Counted from the first letter of the stretch, positions 1 through 10,069 are shown. The stretch: 64,000 bases of DNA from Tsukamurella spumae (GCF_012396015.1 NZ_JAAXOQ010000009.1:62001-126000); one strand, 5' to 3'. The notes: a model not told the origin generated them from the sequence alone. Numbers and translations: made by a program.

Positions 1-654
1 GAGCACCAGCAGCGCGGAGAGCAGGAACGGGATGCGCCAGCCGATTGTCATGAAGGCGCTGTCGGCGTTCTTGGTGTCGCCGGCGGCCAGGGTGAACAGC
101 AGGAACGTGCCGCTGGAGAGGAAGAACGCGAACGACGGGCCCAGCTGCGGGAACATCGCGTAGAGGCCGCGCTTGCCTTTCGGCGCGTATTCGGCGGTGA
201 GCAACGTGGCGCCGGCCCACTCGCCGCCCACGGCGAAGCCCTGGAAGAACCGCATCACCACGAGCAGCACCGGCGCGAGCGTGCCGATGCCGTTCGGGAA
301 CAGCCCGAAGACGCCGGTCTCGCTGCCGGGCAGCAGGCCGATCATCACCGTCGCGGCGCCCATGATGAGCAGCGTCCACACCAGGGTGCGCTTGCGGCCG
401 ATCCGGTCGCCGAAGTGGCCGAAGAGGATCGCGCCCACGGGCCGGGCGAAGAAGGCCACCGCGAAGGTGGCGAACGAGGCCAGCGTCGCGACGCCGGGGC
501 TCATGTTCGAGAAGAAGATGGTGGGGAACACCAGGGCGGCGGCGGTGCCGTAGATGAAGAAGTCGTAGAACTCGATCGTGGTACCGATCGAGCTGGCCAT
601 CGCCACCCGGCGGAGCCGGGCTTTCGGGACGGCGGGGAGTTCGGGTGCAGTCAC
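1..654 (-). CDS. MFS metabolite:H+ symporter, 3' end cut by the window edge
   Basis: Only the first 218 codons are inside the window. The start is the GTG at 654-652, with GAGGAG about seven bases upstream. The N-terminus reads MASSIGTTIEFYDFFIYGTA, then FGHFGDRIGRKRTLVWTL, the MFS loop 2-3 signature, and FFQGFAVGGEWAGATLLTAE, the hallmark of the metabolite:H+ symporter (ShiA/KgtP/ProP-like) family. Six hydrophobic segments can be followed before the edge. Family members import shikimate, dicarboxylates, betaine or similar small solutes with protons across the inner membrane. The substrate cannot be deduced. It is followed upstream by a regulator on the same strand, which may or may not control it. 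Confidence 0.9.
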   Translation of the reverse strand, partial: MTAPELPAVPKARLRRVAMASSIGTTIEFYDFFIYGTAAALVFPTIFFSNMSPGVATLASFATFAVAFFARPVGAILFGHFGDRIGRKRTLVWTLLIMGAATVMIGLLPGSETGVFGLFPNGIGTLAPVLLVVMRFFQGFAVGGEWAGATLLTAEYAPKGKRGLYAMFPQLGPSFAFFLSSGTFLLFTLAAGDTKNADSAFMTIGWRIPFLLSALLVL

Positions 655-714
655 GTGCGCTCCTCGGGGTCGGTGAACCCCACGAACGGTAGTGATCGCG
701 GTCACACCCCCGGT

Positions 715-730
715 ACCCCCGAAAGGGGGT
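715..730 (-). terminator. Hairpin with GAAA loop after the LuxR-type regulator
   Basis: ACCCCC at 715-720, a GAAA loop and GGGGGT at 725-730 form a perfect six-base stem. It lies 24 bases past the stop of the minus-strand regulator and before the symporter start. There is no T-tract, as is common for actinobacterial hairpin terminators. It could also be an element in the symporter leader. Confidence 0.45.
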
Positions 731-753
731 GCGCCGCTCGACGGTGCCCGGCC

Positions 754-1599
754 CTACGGCAGCAGGCCGAGGCTGCGGGCGCGCGTGACCGCCTCGAACC
801 GGGTCCGGGTGCCGAGCTTCTGGCCGGCGCTGCGCAGGTACGCCTTCACGGTCTCCGAGCTGATCGACAGGCGCTGCGCGACCTCGGCGTTCGTGCAGCC
901 GAGCGCGACCTGGGCGAGCGCGTCCAGCTCGCGGGCCGTGAGCGGGCGCTCGGGCGCGGCCGCGGCATGGGACGGGCGGCCGAGATCGGTGATCCGGCCG
1001 CACGCGGACTCCAGACGGGATCGCACGGCACCGTCGGTGATCTCCCCGGCGAGGGCCCGGAGCTCGGAGAAGACCTCACGCAGGAGTTCTCGGTCGACTC
1101 CGCCGAGGGCGGAGCGTTCCGCGGCCGCGGCCTCGGCGAACTGCATCCGTCGTTCCACCTCGTCGCGCACGCGGAGCTCGTAGGCGAGGTCGCGGACGGT
1201 GCGCGCGACCGCGCCCAGGACCGTATCGCCGAAGGTGGACTGCCGGTGGTCCGCGGCGTAGAAGACGGCGCGCACCACACCGTTCACCGCGAGAGGGACC
1301 GCGACCATCGAGCGCAGGCCCTCCGCCTGGACGTGCGCGTGGTAGTGCTGGGTGATCCCCGCGGTGCCGTAGTCGGCGACGGCGGTGGCGCGGCCGCTGC
1401 GCAGGACGTGCCCGCCGAGGCCCGTTCCGCGCGCGACGGGGAGGCCGTTGAGTGCCGGAGTGCGAAGGCCGACGCCGCCGCCCAGAACCACGTGATCCTC
1501 GTCGACCAGGCCGGCGAAGGCCACAGGAAGTTCTGTGCGTGTACGAATGGTTCGCAGCGCGGACCGGGTGACATCGGCGTCGATCGTGTTGGCGGTCAT
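754..1599 (-). CDS. GAF-domain LuxR-family transcriptional regulator
   Basis: The product is 281 aa. The ATG at 1599 is chosen because GGAGAG precedes it and the N-terminus (MTANTIDADV) then begins shortly before the sensory domain; the open frame continues upstream without a good start. Residues about 20-150 look like a GAF domain (VPLAVNGVVRAVFYAADHRQ near its end), which in this family binds a small ligand or senses redox. The last 65 residues are a LuxR/GerE helix-turn-helix: LTARELDALAQVALGCTNAEVAQRLSIS, then SETVKAYLRSAGQKLG. No receiver domain is seen, so it is not a classical response regulator. It is a single-component DNA-binding regulator of unknown targets; the adjacent symporter is the obvious candidate. 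Confidence 0.85.
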   Translation of the reverse strand: MTANTIDADVTRSALRTIRTRTELPVAFAGLVDEDHVVLGGGVGLRTPALNGLPVARGTGLGGHVLRSGRATAVADYGTAGITQHYHAHVQAEGLRSMVAVPLAVNGVVRAVFYAADHRQSTFGDTVLGAVARTVRDLAYELRVRDEVERRMQFAEAAAAERSALGGVDRELLREVFSELRALAGEITDGAVRSRLESACGRITDLGRPSHAAAAPERPLTARELDALAQVALGCTNAEVAQRLSISSETVKAYLRSAGQKLGTRTRFEAVTRARSLGLLP

Positions 1600-1679
1600 C
1601 GGTCTCTCCGGGGTCACTGCGGGCGATTCATCATCGCATGACCGTTTCGTCCGTGTGGCGGGAACCGCAGCAGGGTGCG

Positions 1680-2564
1680 TCAGCAGGGCGCCGCCGGGAG
1701 GGCCCCGAGCTGCGTGCGGACCGCCTCCGCGAGCCGGGTGAGCGCGTCTTTGCCGGACGCGAAGGAACCGTCGGCGGGACGCACCGTCAGCATGAGGCCC
1801 GTACTGCCGCGCTCGGTCCGGACGACGGCGAGCTGCCGCACGATGTAGGCACCGTCGACGCCGGGGCCCCAGCCGCCCTTGACGCCCACGCTCTGCGTGC
1901 CCTGCAGGCCGTAGAGGCCCCACTGCTGGTTTCCGGCGACCTGCTGCATGAGTCCCAGGGCCGTCCGCCCCGCGGGGGAGCACGGGATCCGGGCGGCGAA
2001 TCGCGCTGCGGCGTCGTCGTTCCAGAGCGTCTGGCCGAAGGCGGAGTATTCGGGCCGAACCTTGCGGGTCTGCACCACGGTAACGGCGTCACCGCCCGCG
2101 CGGAGGACCTGCTGCACCGCCGCTCCGGCCTGCGCCGGGGTGCCGAGGGAGTTCCAGATCGCCTCCGCGGCATCGTTGTCGGACTGCGTGATCGCGGCAC
2201 GCATCCGGTCCGTCGCCTCCTGCTGCCCGGAGCGCTCGAGGGCGGCCATCACGAGCGGCACCTTGGAGGTCGACCACGCCGGGATCCCGGCGGGATCGCC
2301 CGCCGTGACCACTCGGCCACCGGCCGCGACGGCGATGCTCGCCCGACCGGGCACCTCGCCGACGGCGTGGGCCAGTGCCGCCTGCAGCGGATCTGCGCGC
2401 TGCGACGGTGCCGACGGCCGGCCCGGCGCCGCGGACGGGACCGGGGCCACCGTCGACCCCGTGGACGACGGGGCGGCGGCACCGTCGTCCCCGATCGTGC
2501 AGGCCGCGGCGCTCAGCGCGACCACGAACAGTGTTGCGGTCCTAGTAGATGTAGACGATCGCAT
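1680..2564 (-). CDS. Beta-lactamase-like secreted serine hydrolase
   Basis: The product is 294 aa. The start is the ATG at 2564 with GGAGGG five bases upstream, inside the end of the kinase gene (23-base overlap), so the two are probably co-translated. The N-terminus is hydrophobic and ends in SAAAC (Cys22), a weak lipobox, followed by an Ala/Pro/Ser-rich linker. The class A penicillin-recognising motifs are visible: S98-T-S-K101 (SxxK), S128-D129-N130 (SDN) and a later VKGG (KxG box). The family includes class A beta-lactamases and D,D-peptidase relatives; nothing here decides whether it hydrolyses antibiotics or a peptidoglycan peptide. It is predicted to act outside the membrane. Its pairing with a membrane kinase suggests an envelope role, which is inference. 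Confidence 0.8.
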   Translation of the reverse strand: MRSSTSTRTATLFVVALSAAACTIGDDGAAAPSSTGSTVAPVPSAAPGRPSAPSQRADPLQAALAHAVGEVPGRASIAVAAGGRVVTAGDPAGIPAWSTSKVPLVMAALERSGQQEATDRMRAAITQSDNDAAEAIWNSLGTPAQAGAAVQQVLRAGGDAVTVVQTRKVRPEYSAFGQTLWNDDAAARFAARIPCSPAGRTALGLMQQVAGNQQWGLYGLQGTQSVGVKGGWGPGVDGAYIVRQLAVVRTERGSTGLMLTVRPADGSFASGKDALTRLAEAVRTQLGALPAAPC

Positions 2565-4053
2565 TGTTCCCTCCCCGGCAGGTCACGATGTTCGACTCGC
2601 CGGTGCACGACATAGAGATCGCGCCGAGGTCCGGCGCTCGGGGGCTGACCGCCGCCACAGTCCCGGACTGGGGCGCGGTGAAGCGGGCGCGGTACGCGGC
2701 GGCGATCGCGCCGGCGAACTCGCAGGAGGTGTAGGGCTCGCCGTCGACGCCGCTGCCCCTGTCGGCCGCGACCGACGTGAAGGCCTCGCCCGTGCCGGGC
2801 GTGCAGATCGCGGTGTTGGGCGGCTGGACGGCCTTCGTCACGGTCGGCGTGGTCGACGGTGCCGTGCTCGTCGTGGTCTCGACGGACGGCGCGGTGGAGG
2901 CCGCCGTCGTGGTCGGCGCCGAGGACGAACCGCCGGACGTGAGCAGCACGGCGACGGCGGCGACGAGGGCGACGACCAGGACCACGGCGGCGATCACGAG
3001 CGCGGGCACCGCGGAGCGCTTCCGGTGCGGCGGTGCGGCGGGTGCGGCCGGATACGACGCCGGGGGTGCGTAGCTCGGCGTGACATAGCGGGGCCCGCCG
3101 CTCGACCCGGGCGTGCTGTGGGGGTAGGAGACGTGCGCCGGCGGTGGAACGGAGGAGGGCGGCGCCGGGCGGGGAGCCGACGGCACCGTCGTCGTGGTGC
3201 CCCAGCTCTGCGGCGTGCCCTGCAGGGCGGCAGCCGCGGCCCGGGCGAGCGAACCGCAGGTCGCGTACCTGTCCTCGGGGCGCTTGGCCATGCCCTTGGC
3301 CACCACCGCGTCGAGGGCGGCGGGGAGTTGCCGGGGCGCATCGACCGACGGGCGGGGAGGCGGCGAGAGCAGATGGTGCCGCATCATCTCGGAGATCGAG
3401 TTCGCGGTGAACGGGGGTCGCCCGACCAGCAGCTCGTAGAGCACGCACGCCAGCGAGTAGACATCGCCGGCCGGATCGGCTCCGCCACCGTCGAACCGCT
3501 CCGGCGCGGCGTACGCCTGCGAGCCGACGAACAGCCCGGCGGAGGTGAGGCGGTCGGCGTCGCCGGTCACGACCAGCCCGAAGTCGAGGAGGTAGGCGAA
3601 GCCCGACGGGGTGACCTGGATGTTGGCCGGCTTCACATCGCGGTGCACGAGGCCCTGCAGGTGGGCAGAATCGAGCGCGGAGGCGACCTGGGTGACGAGG
3701 TCGACGGCGCGGTCCGCGGGCAGCGGGCCGGCGGCGACGATCTCGGCGAGGTTGCTGCCGTCGACCAGGCGCATGTCGAGGTAGAGGGTGCCGTCGATCT
3801 CGCCGTAGTCGTGGATGGGGATGACGTGCGGATCGGACAGCCGTGCCGCGGTCTGCGACTCGTGGGTGAAGCGCTCGCGGAAGCCGGGATCCTGCGCGGC
3901 GCTCGCGTGGAGCAGCTTGAGCGCGACATCGCGGTCCTTGGTGGTGTCGTGAGCGAGGTAGACCTCGCCCATCCCTCCGCGACCCAGTAGCCGGACCAGG
4001 CGGTACCGGCCGAAGGTGCTCCCCGCGCGCGTTCCCGCTGCGTCCCCGTCCAT
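2542..4053 (-). CDS. Transmembrane serine/threonine protein kinase (Pkn type)
   Basis: The product is 503 aa. The start is the ATG at 4053 behind GGGAGGAG; the open frame runs further upstream into the divergent ABC gene but has no support there. The kinase domain holds the glycine loop (LGRGGMGEVYLAHD), the ATP-binding Lys46 in VALKLL, the catalytic loop H137-R-D-V-K-P-A-N and D157-F-G, followed by an activation loop ending in APE. A Pro-rich juxtamembrane stretch leads to one membrane helix (about residues 349-372), then a Thr/Ser-rich stalk and an extracellular domain of about 100 residues with several cysteines. This is the mycobacterial PknE/PknF-like layout: an outer sensor coupled to cytosolic phosphorylation. 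Ligand and substrates are unknown. It overlaps the beta-lactamase-like gene downstream. Confidence 0.93.
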   Translation of the reverse strand: MDGDAAGTRAGSTFGRYRLVRLLGRGGMGEVYLAHDTTKDRDVALKLLHASAAQDPGFRERFTHESQTAARLSDPHVIPIHDYGEIDGTLYLDMRLVDGSNLAEIVAAGPLPADRAVDLVTQVASALDSAHLQGLVHRDVKPANIQVTPSGFAYLLDFGLVVTGDADRLTSAGLFVGSQAYAAPERFDGGGADPAGDVYSLACVLYELLVGRPPFTANSISEMMRHHLLSPPPRPSVDAPRQLPAALDAVVAKGMAKRPEDRYATCGSLARAAAAALQGTPQSWGTTTTVPSAPRPAPPSSVPPPAHVSYPHSTPGSSGGPRYVTPSYAPPASYPAAPAAPPHRKRSAVPALVIAAVVLVVALVAAVAVLLTSGGSSSAPTTTAASTAPSVETTTSTAPSTTPTVTKAVQPPNTAICTPGTGEAFTSVAADRGSGVDGEPYTSCEFAGAIAAAYRARFTAPQSGTVAAVSPRAPDLGAISMSCTGESNIVTCRGGNNAIVYIY

Positions 4054-4137
4054 CGCGCTCCTCCCAGAGTCCGATCGTGCCGAGTGTATCCGCGCGGCGT
4101 CAGGGCGGGTTCGCCGGATGATTGTTAGCGTGAATCC

Positions 4138-5076
4138 ATGATCGAAGTCACGGGGTTGACCAAGACCTACGGTGCCGTCCGGGCGGTGAACGACCTGTCG
4201 TTCGCCGTGCGCCCGGGGCGGGTCACCGGGTTCCTCGGGCCGAACGGCGCCGGCAAATCGACGACGATGCGGTGCATCCTCGGGCTCGATCGGCCCACCG
4301 CGGGCGCCGCCACCATCGGTGGCCGGCAGTACCGGACGCTCGATCGGCCGCTCACGCAGGTCGGGGCCCTCCTCGACGCCAAATGGGTGCACCCCAACCG
4401 TTCCGCCCGCGATCACCTGCGGTGGCTGGCGGTCGCGAGCGGGATCCCCGCGGCCCGCGCCGATGTCTGTCTGGCGGCGGTCGGGCTCACCGACGCCGCC
4501 CGCAAGAAAGCGGGTGGATTCTCGCTCGGCATGGCGCAACGGCTGGGCATCGCCGGTGCGCTGCTGGGTGATCCGGGTGTGCTGCTGTTCGACGAGCCGG
4601 TCAACGGGCTCGATCCCGAGGGCATCGTCTGGGTGCGCACGTTCATGAAATCGCTCGCCGCGCAGGGCCGCACGGTGTTCGTCTCCAGTCATCTGCTGGC
4701 CGAGATGGCGCTCACCGCGGACGACGTGGTCATCGTCGGCCGCGGGCACCTCGTGTGGAACGGGACCATGGCCGACTTCATCGCGCAGAACTCGGAACAC
4801 TCGGTGCGCGTGCGCAGCCCGCGCGATCGTGAGCTCGCGACCGCGCTGACCTCGCGCGGGTTCGCCGTCGATGCGACGGCCGAGCCGGCGCCGGGCGGCG
4901 GCGGCCGCACCGTCCTGACGGTGCGCGGCGCGACCAGCGACGCGGTGGGTGAGATCGCCGCCGCGGAGGGGCTGCCGCTCGCGGAGCTCGCGCCGCAGAC
5001 CAGCTCGCTCGAGCAGGTCTTCATGCGGCTGACCGGCGCTGCCGTGGAGTACCGGGGAATGGGAGGCATCGGATGA
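4138..5076 (+). CDS. ABC-2 type exporter ATP-binding subunit
   Basis: The product is 312 aa. Walker A is GPNGAGKST at residues 34-42, the signature is FSLGMAQRLG, and Walker B is VLLFDEP followed by VNGLDPEG, typical of DrrA/CcmA-type ATPases that drive two-component exporters. The last 90 residues are the usual variable C-terminal extension of this subfamily. It starts at the ATG at 4138 with little Shine-Dalgarno sequence, 84 bases from the divergent kinase start. Its stop overlaps the permease start (ATGA). The substrate (lipid, drug or peptide) is not indicated. Confidence 0.92.
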   Translation: MIEVTGLTKTYGAVRAVNDLSFAVRPGRVTGFLGPNGAGKSTTMRCILGLDRPTAGAATIGGRQYRTLDRPLTQVGALLDAKWVHPNRSARDHLRWLAVASGIPAARADVCLAAVGLTDAARKKAGGFSLGMAQRLGIAGALLGDPGVLLFDEPVNGLDPEGIVWVRTFMKSLAAQGRTVFVSSHLLAEMALTADDVVIVGRGHLVWNGTMADFIAQNSEHSVRVRSPRDRELATALTSRGFAVDATAEPAPGGGGRTVLTVRGATSDAVGEIAAAEGLPLAELAPQTSSLEQVFMRLTGAAVEYRGMGGIG

Positions 5077-5834
5077 TCGTGCGCGCGGTACGGGCCGAGT
5101 TCGTCAAGCTCACCACCGTCCGGGCCACCCGGTGGTTGCTCGTCGGGTCGACGGTGTTCTCGCTCGGCATCACGGTGATCGTCGCCCTCGTCATGCGGTC
5201 GGTCCTCCGCTCCGAGGACGTATCGGACGAGGGGGTGATCGCCCTCGCGCCGTTCACCGGATTCGGTGGCGTACCGGGCATCTCGATCGTCTTCGCGGCG
5301 ATCATCGGCGTGCTGTCGGTGACCACGGAGATCCGCTTCAACACCCTGCGGACGACCTTCCTCGCGGTGCCGAACCGGTGGGTGGCGGTGCTCGCGAAGA
5401 CCTCGGTCGTCGTCGTGGTCTGCGCCGTCGTGCATCTCCTCGCGCTGCTCGTCGGGGCCGTACTCTACGGACTGATCGTGCACGGCTCGCCGGTCGCGGC
5501 GTTCCGTGCAGGGGGCACTACGCTGCTCACCTTCCCTCTCGCCGTGGCCTTCGCGACGGTCCTGGGGGTCGCGACCGGAGCGGCGCTGCGCAACGGCGCC
5601 GGGGCGATCGCACTGTTGTTGGGCTACTTGTTCGTGGTCGACAACGTGATCAGCCAGATTCCGCAGACCCACGACGCCGCCGCGTTCCTACCGTTCTCCA
5701 ACCTGCAGAACCTGCAGGGGGTGCTGTTCACGAGCCTTCCCTGGGGTGCGCCGGTGTCCTTGGTGTACCTGCTGGTGGTGATCGGGGGGCTGTGGACGGG
5801 GGCGGTCGCGCTGCTCGCCCGGCGCGATGCCTGA
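5073..5834 (+). CDS. ABC-2 type exporter permease
   Basis: The product is 253 aa with about six hydrophobic helices (for example LLVGSTVFSLGITVIVALVM and FVVDNVISQIPQT before the last loop), and begins with MIVRAVRAEFVKLTTVRATR, the cytoplasmic start common in ABC-2 permeases. The ATG at 5073 overlaps the ATPase stop by four bases, so the two form one translationally coupled exporter. It probably acts as a dimer with the upstream ATPase. It converges with thiD and a hairpin separates them. Confidence 0.88.
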   Translation: MIVRAVRAEFVKLTTVRATRWLLVGSTVFSLGITVIVALVMRSVLRSEDVSDEGVIALAPFTGFGGVPGISIVFAAIIGVLSVTTEIRFNTLRTTFLAVPNRWVAVLAKTSVVVVVCAVVHLLALLVGAVLYGLIVHGSPVAAFRAGGTTLLTFPLAVAFATVLGVATGAALRNGAGAIALLLGYLFVVDNVISQIPQTHDAAAFLPFSNLQNLQGVLFTSLPWGAPVSLVYLLVVIGGLWTGAVALLARRDA

Positions 5835-5853
5835 GTCCGTCGGTCGGGTGCGC

Positions 5854-5869
5854 GCCGGGCTTCCCCGGC
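5854..5869. terminator. Bidirectional hairpin between the ABC permease and thiD
   Basis: GCCGGG at 5854-5859, a CTTC loop and CCCGGC at 5864-5869 form a perfect stem between two convergent stop codons (5834 and 5870). There is no T-tract on either side. Its position fits a shared terminator. Confidence 0.5.
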
Positions 5870-6733
5870 TCAGGGGTGCGCCCGCAACCGCCAGGACGCG
5901 TTGACCGGGCCGTGCCCCGCGCCCACCGGGTAGGCGGCGGCGAGCGACCGGGTGACCCATTCCTTGCCGTAGGCGATCGCGGCGGGAACGTCCAGGCCGT
6001 GCGCGAGGGCGCAGACGGTGGCCGCCCCGAGGGTGTCGCCCGCGCCGTGATCGTGGCGCGTATCGAGTCGGGGAGAGGCGAACTCGAGGAACTCGGCACC
6101 GTCGTAGAGGAGGTCCGTGCTGGTCACGGCAGCGCGCAGGTGCCCGCCCTTGACGAGCGCCCAGCGCGGGCCGAGTGCGTGCAGGGCGCGGGCCGCGTCG
6201 CGTTGGGAGGCCTCGTCGACCACCTCGATGCCGGTGATCAGGCGCACCTCGTCGAGGTTGGGCGTGACGATCCAGGCCAGCGGGAACAGTCGGCGCAGGA
6301 GCGTGTCCAATGCCTCGGGGGTGAGGAGGGGGTCTCCGTGCTGCGAGGCACAGACGGGGTCTACCAGGAACGGGACGCCGTCGGTGCCGCCGGGGAGGCG
6401 GCCGCCGATGCCGAGGTCGATCGCGGTGTCCGCGATGGCGTCGATGATCTCCGCCGTCGCGAGCATGCCCGTCTTGACCGCGCCGACGCCGATGTCCTCC
6501 ACCACGGCCCGGATCTGGCCGGCGACCGTGGCGGGCGGGACCGGGTGGAAACCGGTGACTCCCAGGCTGTTCTGCACGGTGACGGCGGTGATCGCGCAGG
6601 TGCCGTGCACGCCCGCGAGCGCGAAGGTGCGCAGATCCGACTGGAGCCCCGCGGCCCCGCCCGAATCGGACCCGGCGATGGTCATCACCCGGACCGGGGT
6701 CTCGCCGGTGCCGGGGAGGGGCAGGTGCTGCAT
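5870..6733 (-). CDS. thiD: Hydroxymethylpyrimidine/phosphomethylpyrimidine kinase, paralogue 1
   Basis: The product is 287 aa. ThiD phosphorylates 4-amino-5-hydroxymethyl-2-methylpyrimidine and then its monophosphate in thiamine synthesis. Family signatures are all present: the N-terminal VMTIAGSDSGGAAGLQSDLRTF, the CAITAVTVQNSLGV strand, TPNLDEVRLITG, and the C-terminal HDHGAGDTLGAATVCALAHG with the anion-hole GAGD motif. The ATG at 6733 has no clear Shine-Dalgarno sequence, so translation may be leaderless. It stands apart from thiC, 600 bases from a second thiD (7336-8244) that shares long blocks such as TPNLDEVRLITGIEVVD. Which copy is the main kinase cannot be told; the other sits in the thiC operon. 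Confidence 0.93.
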   Translation of the reverse strand: MQHLPLPGTGETPVRVMTIAGSDSGGAAGLQSDLRTFALAGVHGTCAITAVTVQNSLGVTGFHPVPPATVAGQIRAVVEDIGVGAVKTGMLATAEIIDAIADTAIDLGIGGRLPGGTDGVPFLVDPVCASQHGDPLLTPEALDTLLRRLFPLAWIVTPNLDEVRLITGIEVVDEASQRDAARALHALGPRWALVKGGHLRAAVTSTDLLYDGAEFLEFASPRLDTRHDHGAGDTLGAATVCALAHGLDVPAAIAYGKEWVTRSLAAAYPVGAGHGPVNASWRLRAHP

Positions 6734-6855
6734 GGACTTCAGGGTAGCGCCGGGAACCGGCGCGGCGGCCGGTACGTCCGGGCGAGGCGTAATTCCGTTG
6801 AGCGGTCGCGCGAGCAGGTCTAGCCTCGCAGGTCGAGAAGAAGAGGAGGTGCGGG

Positions 6856-7320
6856 ATGAACGCGACTGCTTCCGCGCCGCCGGTGCGGGTGTTCAACGCC
6901 GACTACAGCCCGCTCGACATCGTGCACTGGCAGGACGCCGTGGGCATGATGCTGCGCGAGGTGGCGCACGCGCTCGAGCCCCACGATCCGCCGCGCGTGC
7001 TGCGGTCCCCGAGCACCGAGATCGAGGTTCCGAGGTCGCTGCTGCTGGTGCGGTATGCGACGGTGCCGTACCGGCGCACCGCCGACCACGCGAGCCGGTC
7101 CGAGATCCTGCGCCGCGACGGTTCCGTGTGCCAGTACGCGGGCTGCGGTGCGCGGGCGACCACGATCGACCACGTCTTCCCGCGGTCGAGGGGCGGCGGT
7201 AACACGTGGTCGAACCTGGTGGCGTGCTGCGAGGGCTGCAATCACCGCAAGGCCGACCGCACGCCGGCGGAGGCCGGAATGCGTCTGGTGCGTGAGCCCT
7301 TCCGGCCCGCCGGCGTCTGA
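6856..7320 (+). CDS. HNH endonuclease family protein
   Basis: The product is 154 aa; the ATG at 6856 follows GAGGAGG. The C-terminal half carries an HNH fold with two zinc-binding pairs: CQYAGC, then TTIDHVFPRSRGG with the catalytic DH, NTWSNLVACC and CEGCNHRKADR. This is the small stand-alone HNH type common in actinobacteria. The N-terminal 70 residues (VRVFNADYSPLDIVHWQDAV) are conserved in the same actinobacterial family. The biological target is unknown; it is not obviously linked to a phage or restriction module here. It is immediately followed by a perfect palindrome shared with the end of the convergent thiD gene. Confidence 0.88.
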   Translation: MNATASAPPVRVFNADYSPLDIVHWQDAVGMMLREVAHALEPHDPPRVLRSPSTEIEVPRSLLLVRYATVPYRRTADHASRSEILRRDGSVCQYAGCGARATTIDHVFPRSRGGGNTWSNLVACCEGCNHRKADRTPAEAGMRLVREPFRPAGV

Positions 7321-7323
7321 CCG

Positions 7324-7384
7324 AATTGAACACCGTTATGGAGAATCCGACCTGTCGGTTTGCTCTCCATAACGGTGTTCAATT
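7324..7384. repeat. Perfect 21-bp inverted repeat between HNH gene and thiD
   Basis: The arms at 7324-7344 and 7364-7384 are exact reverse complements (outer end AATTGAACACC, inner end TTATGGAGA). The 19-base centre itself pairs CCGA with TCGG, so nearly the whole 61 bases can fold. It is visibly richer in A/T than its surroundings. It starts four bases after the HNH stop, and the last 16 codons of thiD run through it. It can act as a terminator for both convergent genes, but its length and base composition resemble an inserted palindromic element. Confidence 0.9.
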
Positions 7385-8244
7385 GAGGGGGCGACCGCCC
7401 AGAGTGGGTTGACGGGGCCGTGGCCGGCCCCGAGCGGATACGCCCAGCGCAGGCCCTCGGTGACCCAGGCCTTGCCGAACTCGACGGCGGCGGGCACTGC
7501 TCGGCCGTGCGCGAGCGCGGCCGTGATCGCCGCGGCGAGGGTGTCGCCCGCCCCGTGGTCGTGCCCGGTGGGGACGCGCGGCGCGGTGAACGCGACGAAC
7601 TGCGCGCCGTCGGTGAGCAGATCCGGGCTGTCCGGACTCTCCCGCAGGTGACCGCCCTTGACCAGGGCCCACTGCGCACCGAGCGCGAGCAGCGAGTCGG
7701 CGGCCCGGCGCTGGCTGTCACCGTCGACGACCTCGATGCCGGTGATCAGGCGCACCTCGTCGAGGTTGGGCGTGACGACGGTGGCGCGCGGGATCAGTTC
7801 CGCGCGCAGGGCGTCCAGCGCCTCGGAAGCGAGCAGCGGGTCGCCGTGCATCGACGCCGCCACCGGATCGACCACCAGGGGAGTGGCGCGGCCCTTGCCG
7901 ATGCCCTCAGCATCCGCCGCCGCGGCGACCGCCTCGATGATCGCGGTGGAGGCGAGCATCCCGGTCTTGGCGGCCTCGATGCCGATGTCGCCCGCGACGG
8001 AACGGATCTGGGCCCCGACGATATCCGGATCGACCCCGCGGAAGTCCTGCACTCCCGTACTGTTCTGCACCGTCACAGCAGTGATCGCCACACACGCGTG
8101 CAGGCCCAGGGTGGCGAAGGTCCGCATGTCGGCCTGAATGCCCGCGCCGCCACCGGAATCCGACCCCGCGATGGTCAGGACCCGGTGCGGTGCCGCGCCC
8201 AGCGGCGCAGTCGGCAGGCGCGACGGTGCGCCGACGGTCACCAC
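7336..8244 (-). CDS. thiD: Hydroxymethylpyrimidine/phosphomethylpyrimidine kinase, paralogue 2
   Basis: The product is 302 aa from the GTG at 8244, chosen because GGAGAG lies six bases upstream; a TTG at 8283 that overlaps the thiC stop (TTGA) would add 13 residues. The ThiD motifs are complete: RVLTIAGSDSGGGAGIQADM, AKTGMLAS, TPNLDEVRLITG and HDHGAGDTLAAAITAAL. It directly follows thiC and so shares its TPP-riboswitch-controlled transcript. The protein should end near GAGHGPVNPLWAV, where ThiD proteins usually stop, but continues for about 19 residues (APSIEHRYGEQTDRSDSP), most of them encoded inside the palindrome at 7324-7384. That tail is probably an accident of insertion. Confidence 0.92.
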   Translation of the reverse strand: MVTVGAPSRLPTAPLGAAPHRVLTIAGSDSGGGAGIQADMRTFATLGLHACVAITAVTVQNSTGVQDFRGVDPDIVGAQIRSVAGDIGIEAAKTGMLASTAIIEAVAAAADAEGIGKGRATPLVVDPVAASMHGDPLLASEALDALRAELIPRATVVTPNLDEVRLITGIEVVDGDSQRRAADSLLALGAQWALVKGGHLRESPDSPDLLTDGAQFVAFTAPRVPTGHDHGAGDTLAAAITAALAHGRAVPAAVEFGKAWVTEGLRWAYPLGAGHGPVNPLWAVAPSIEHRYGEQTDRSDSP

Positions 8245-8279
8245 CGTCGGCTCTCCGGCGGTCGCCCCGTGGGCCGCGA

Positions 8280-10069
<1,790 letters not shown>

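Noticed and set aside
2542..4800. Longer N-terminus for the Ser/Thr kinase
   Set aside because: It would overlap the divergent ABC ATPase gene by over 600 bases. The ATG at 4053 has GGGAGGAG and the kinase domain starts 15 residues after it.
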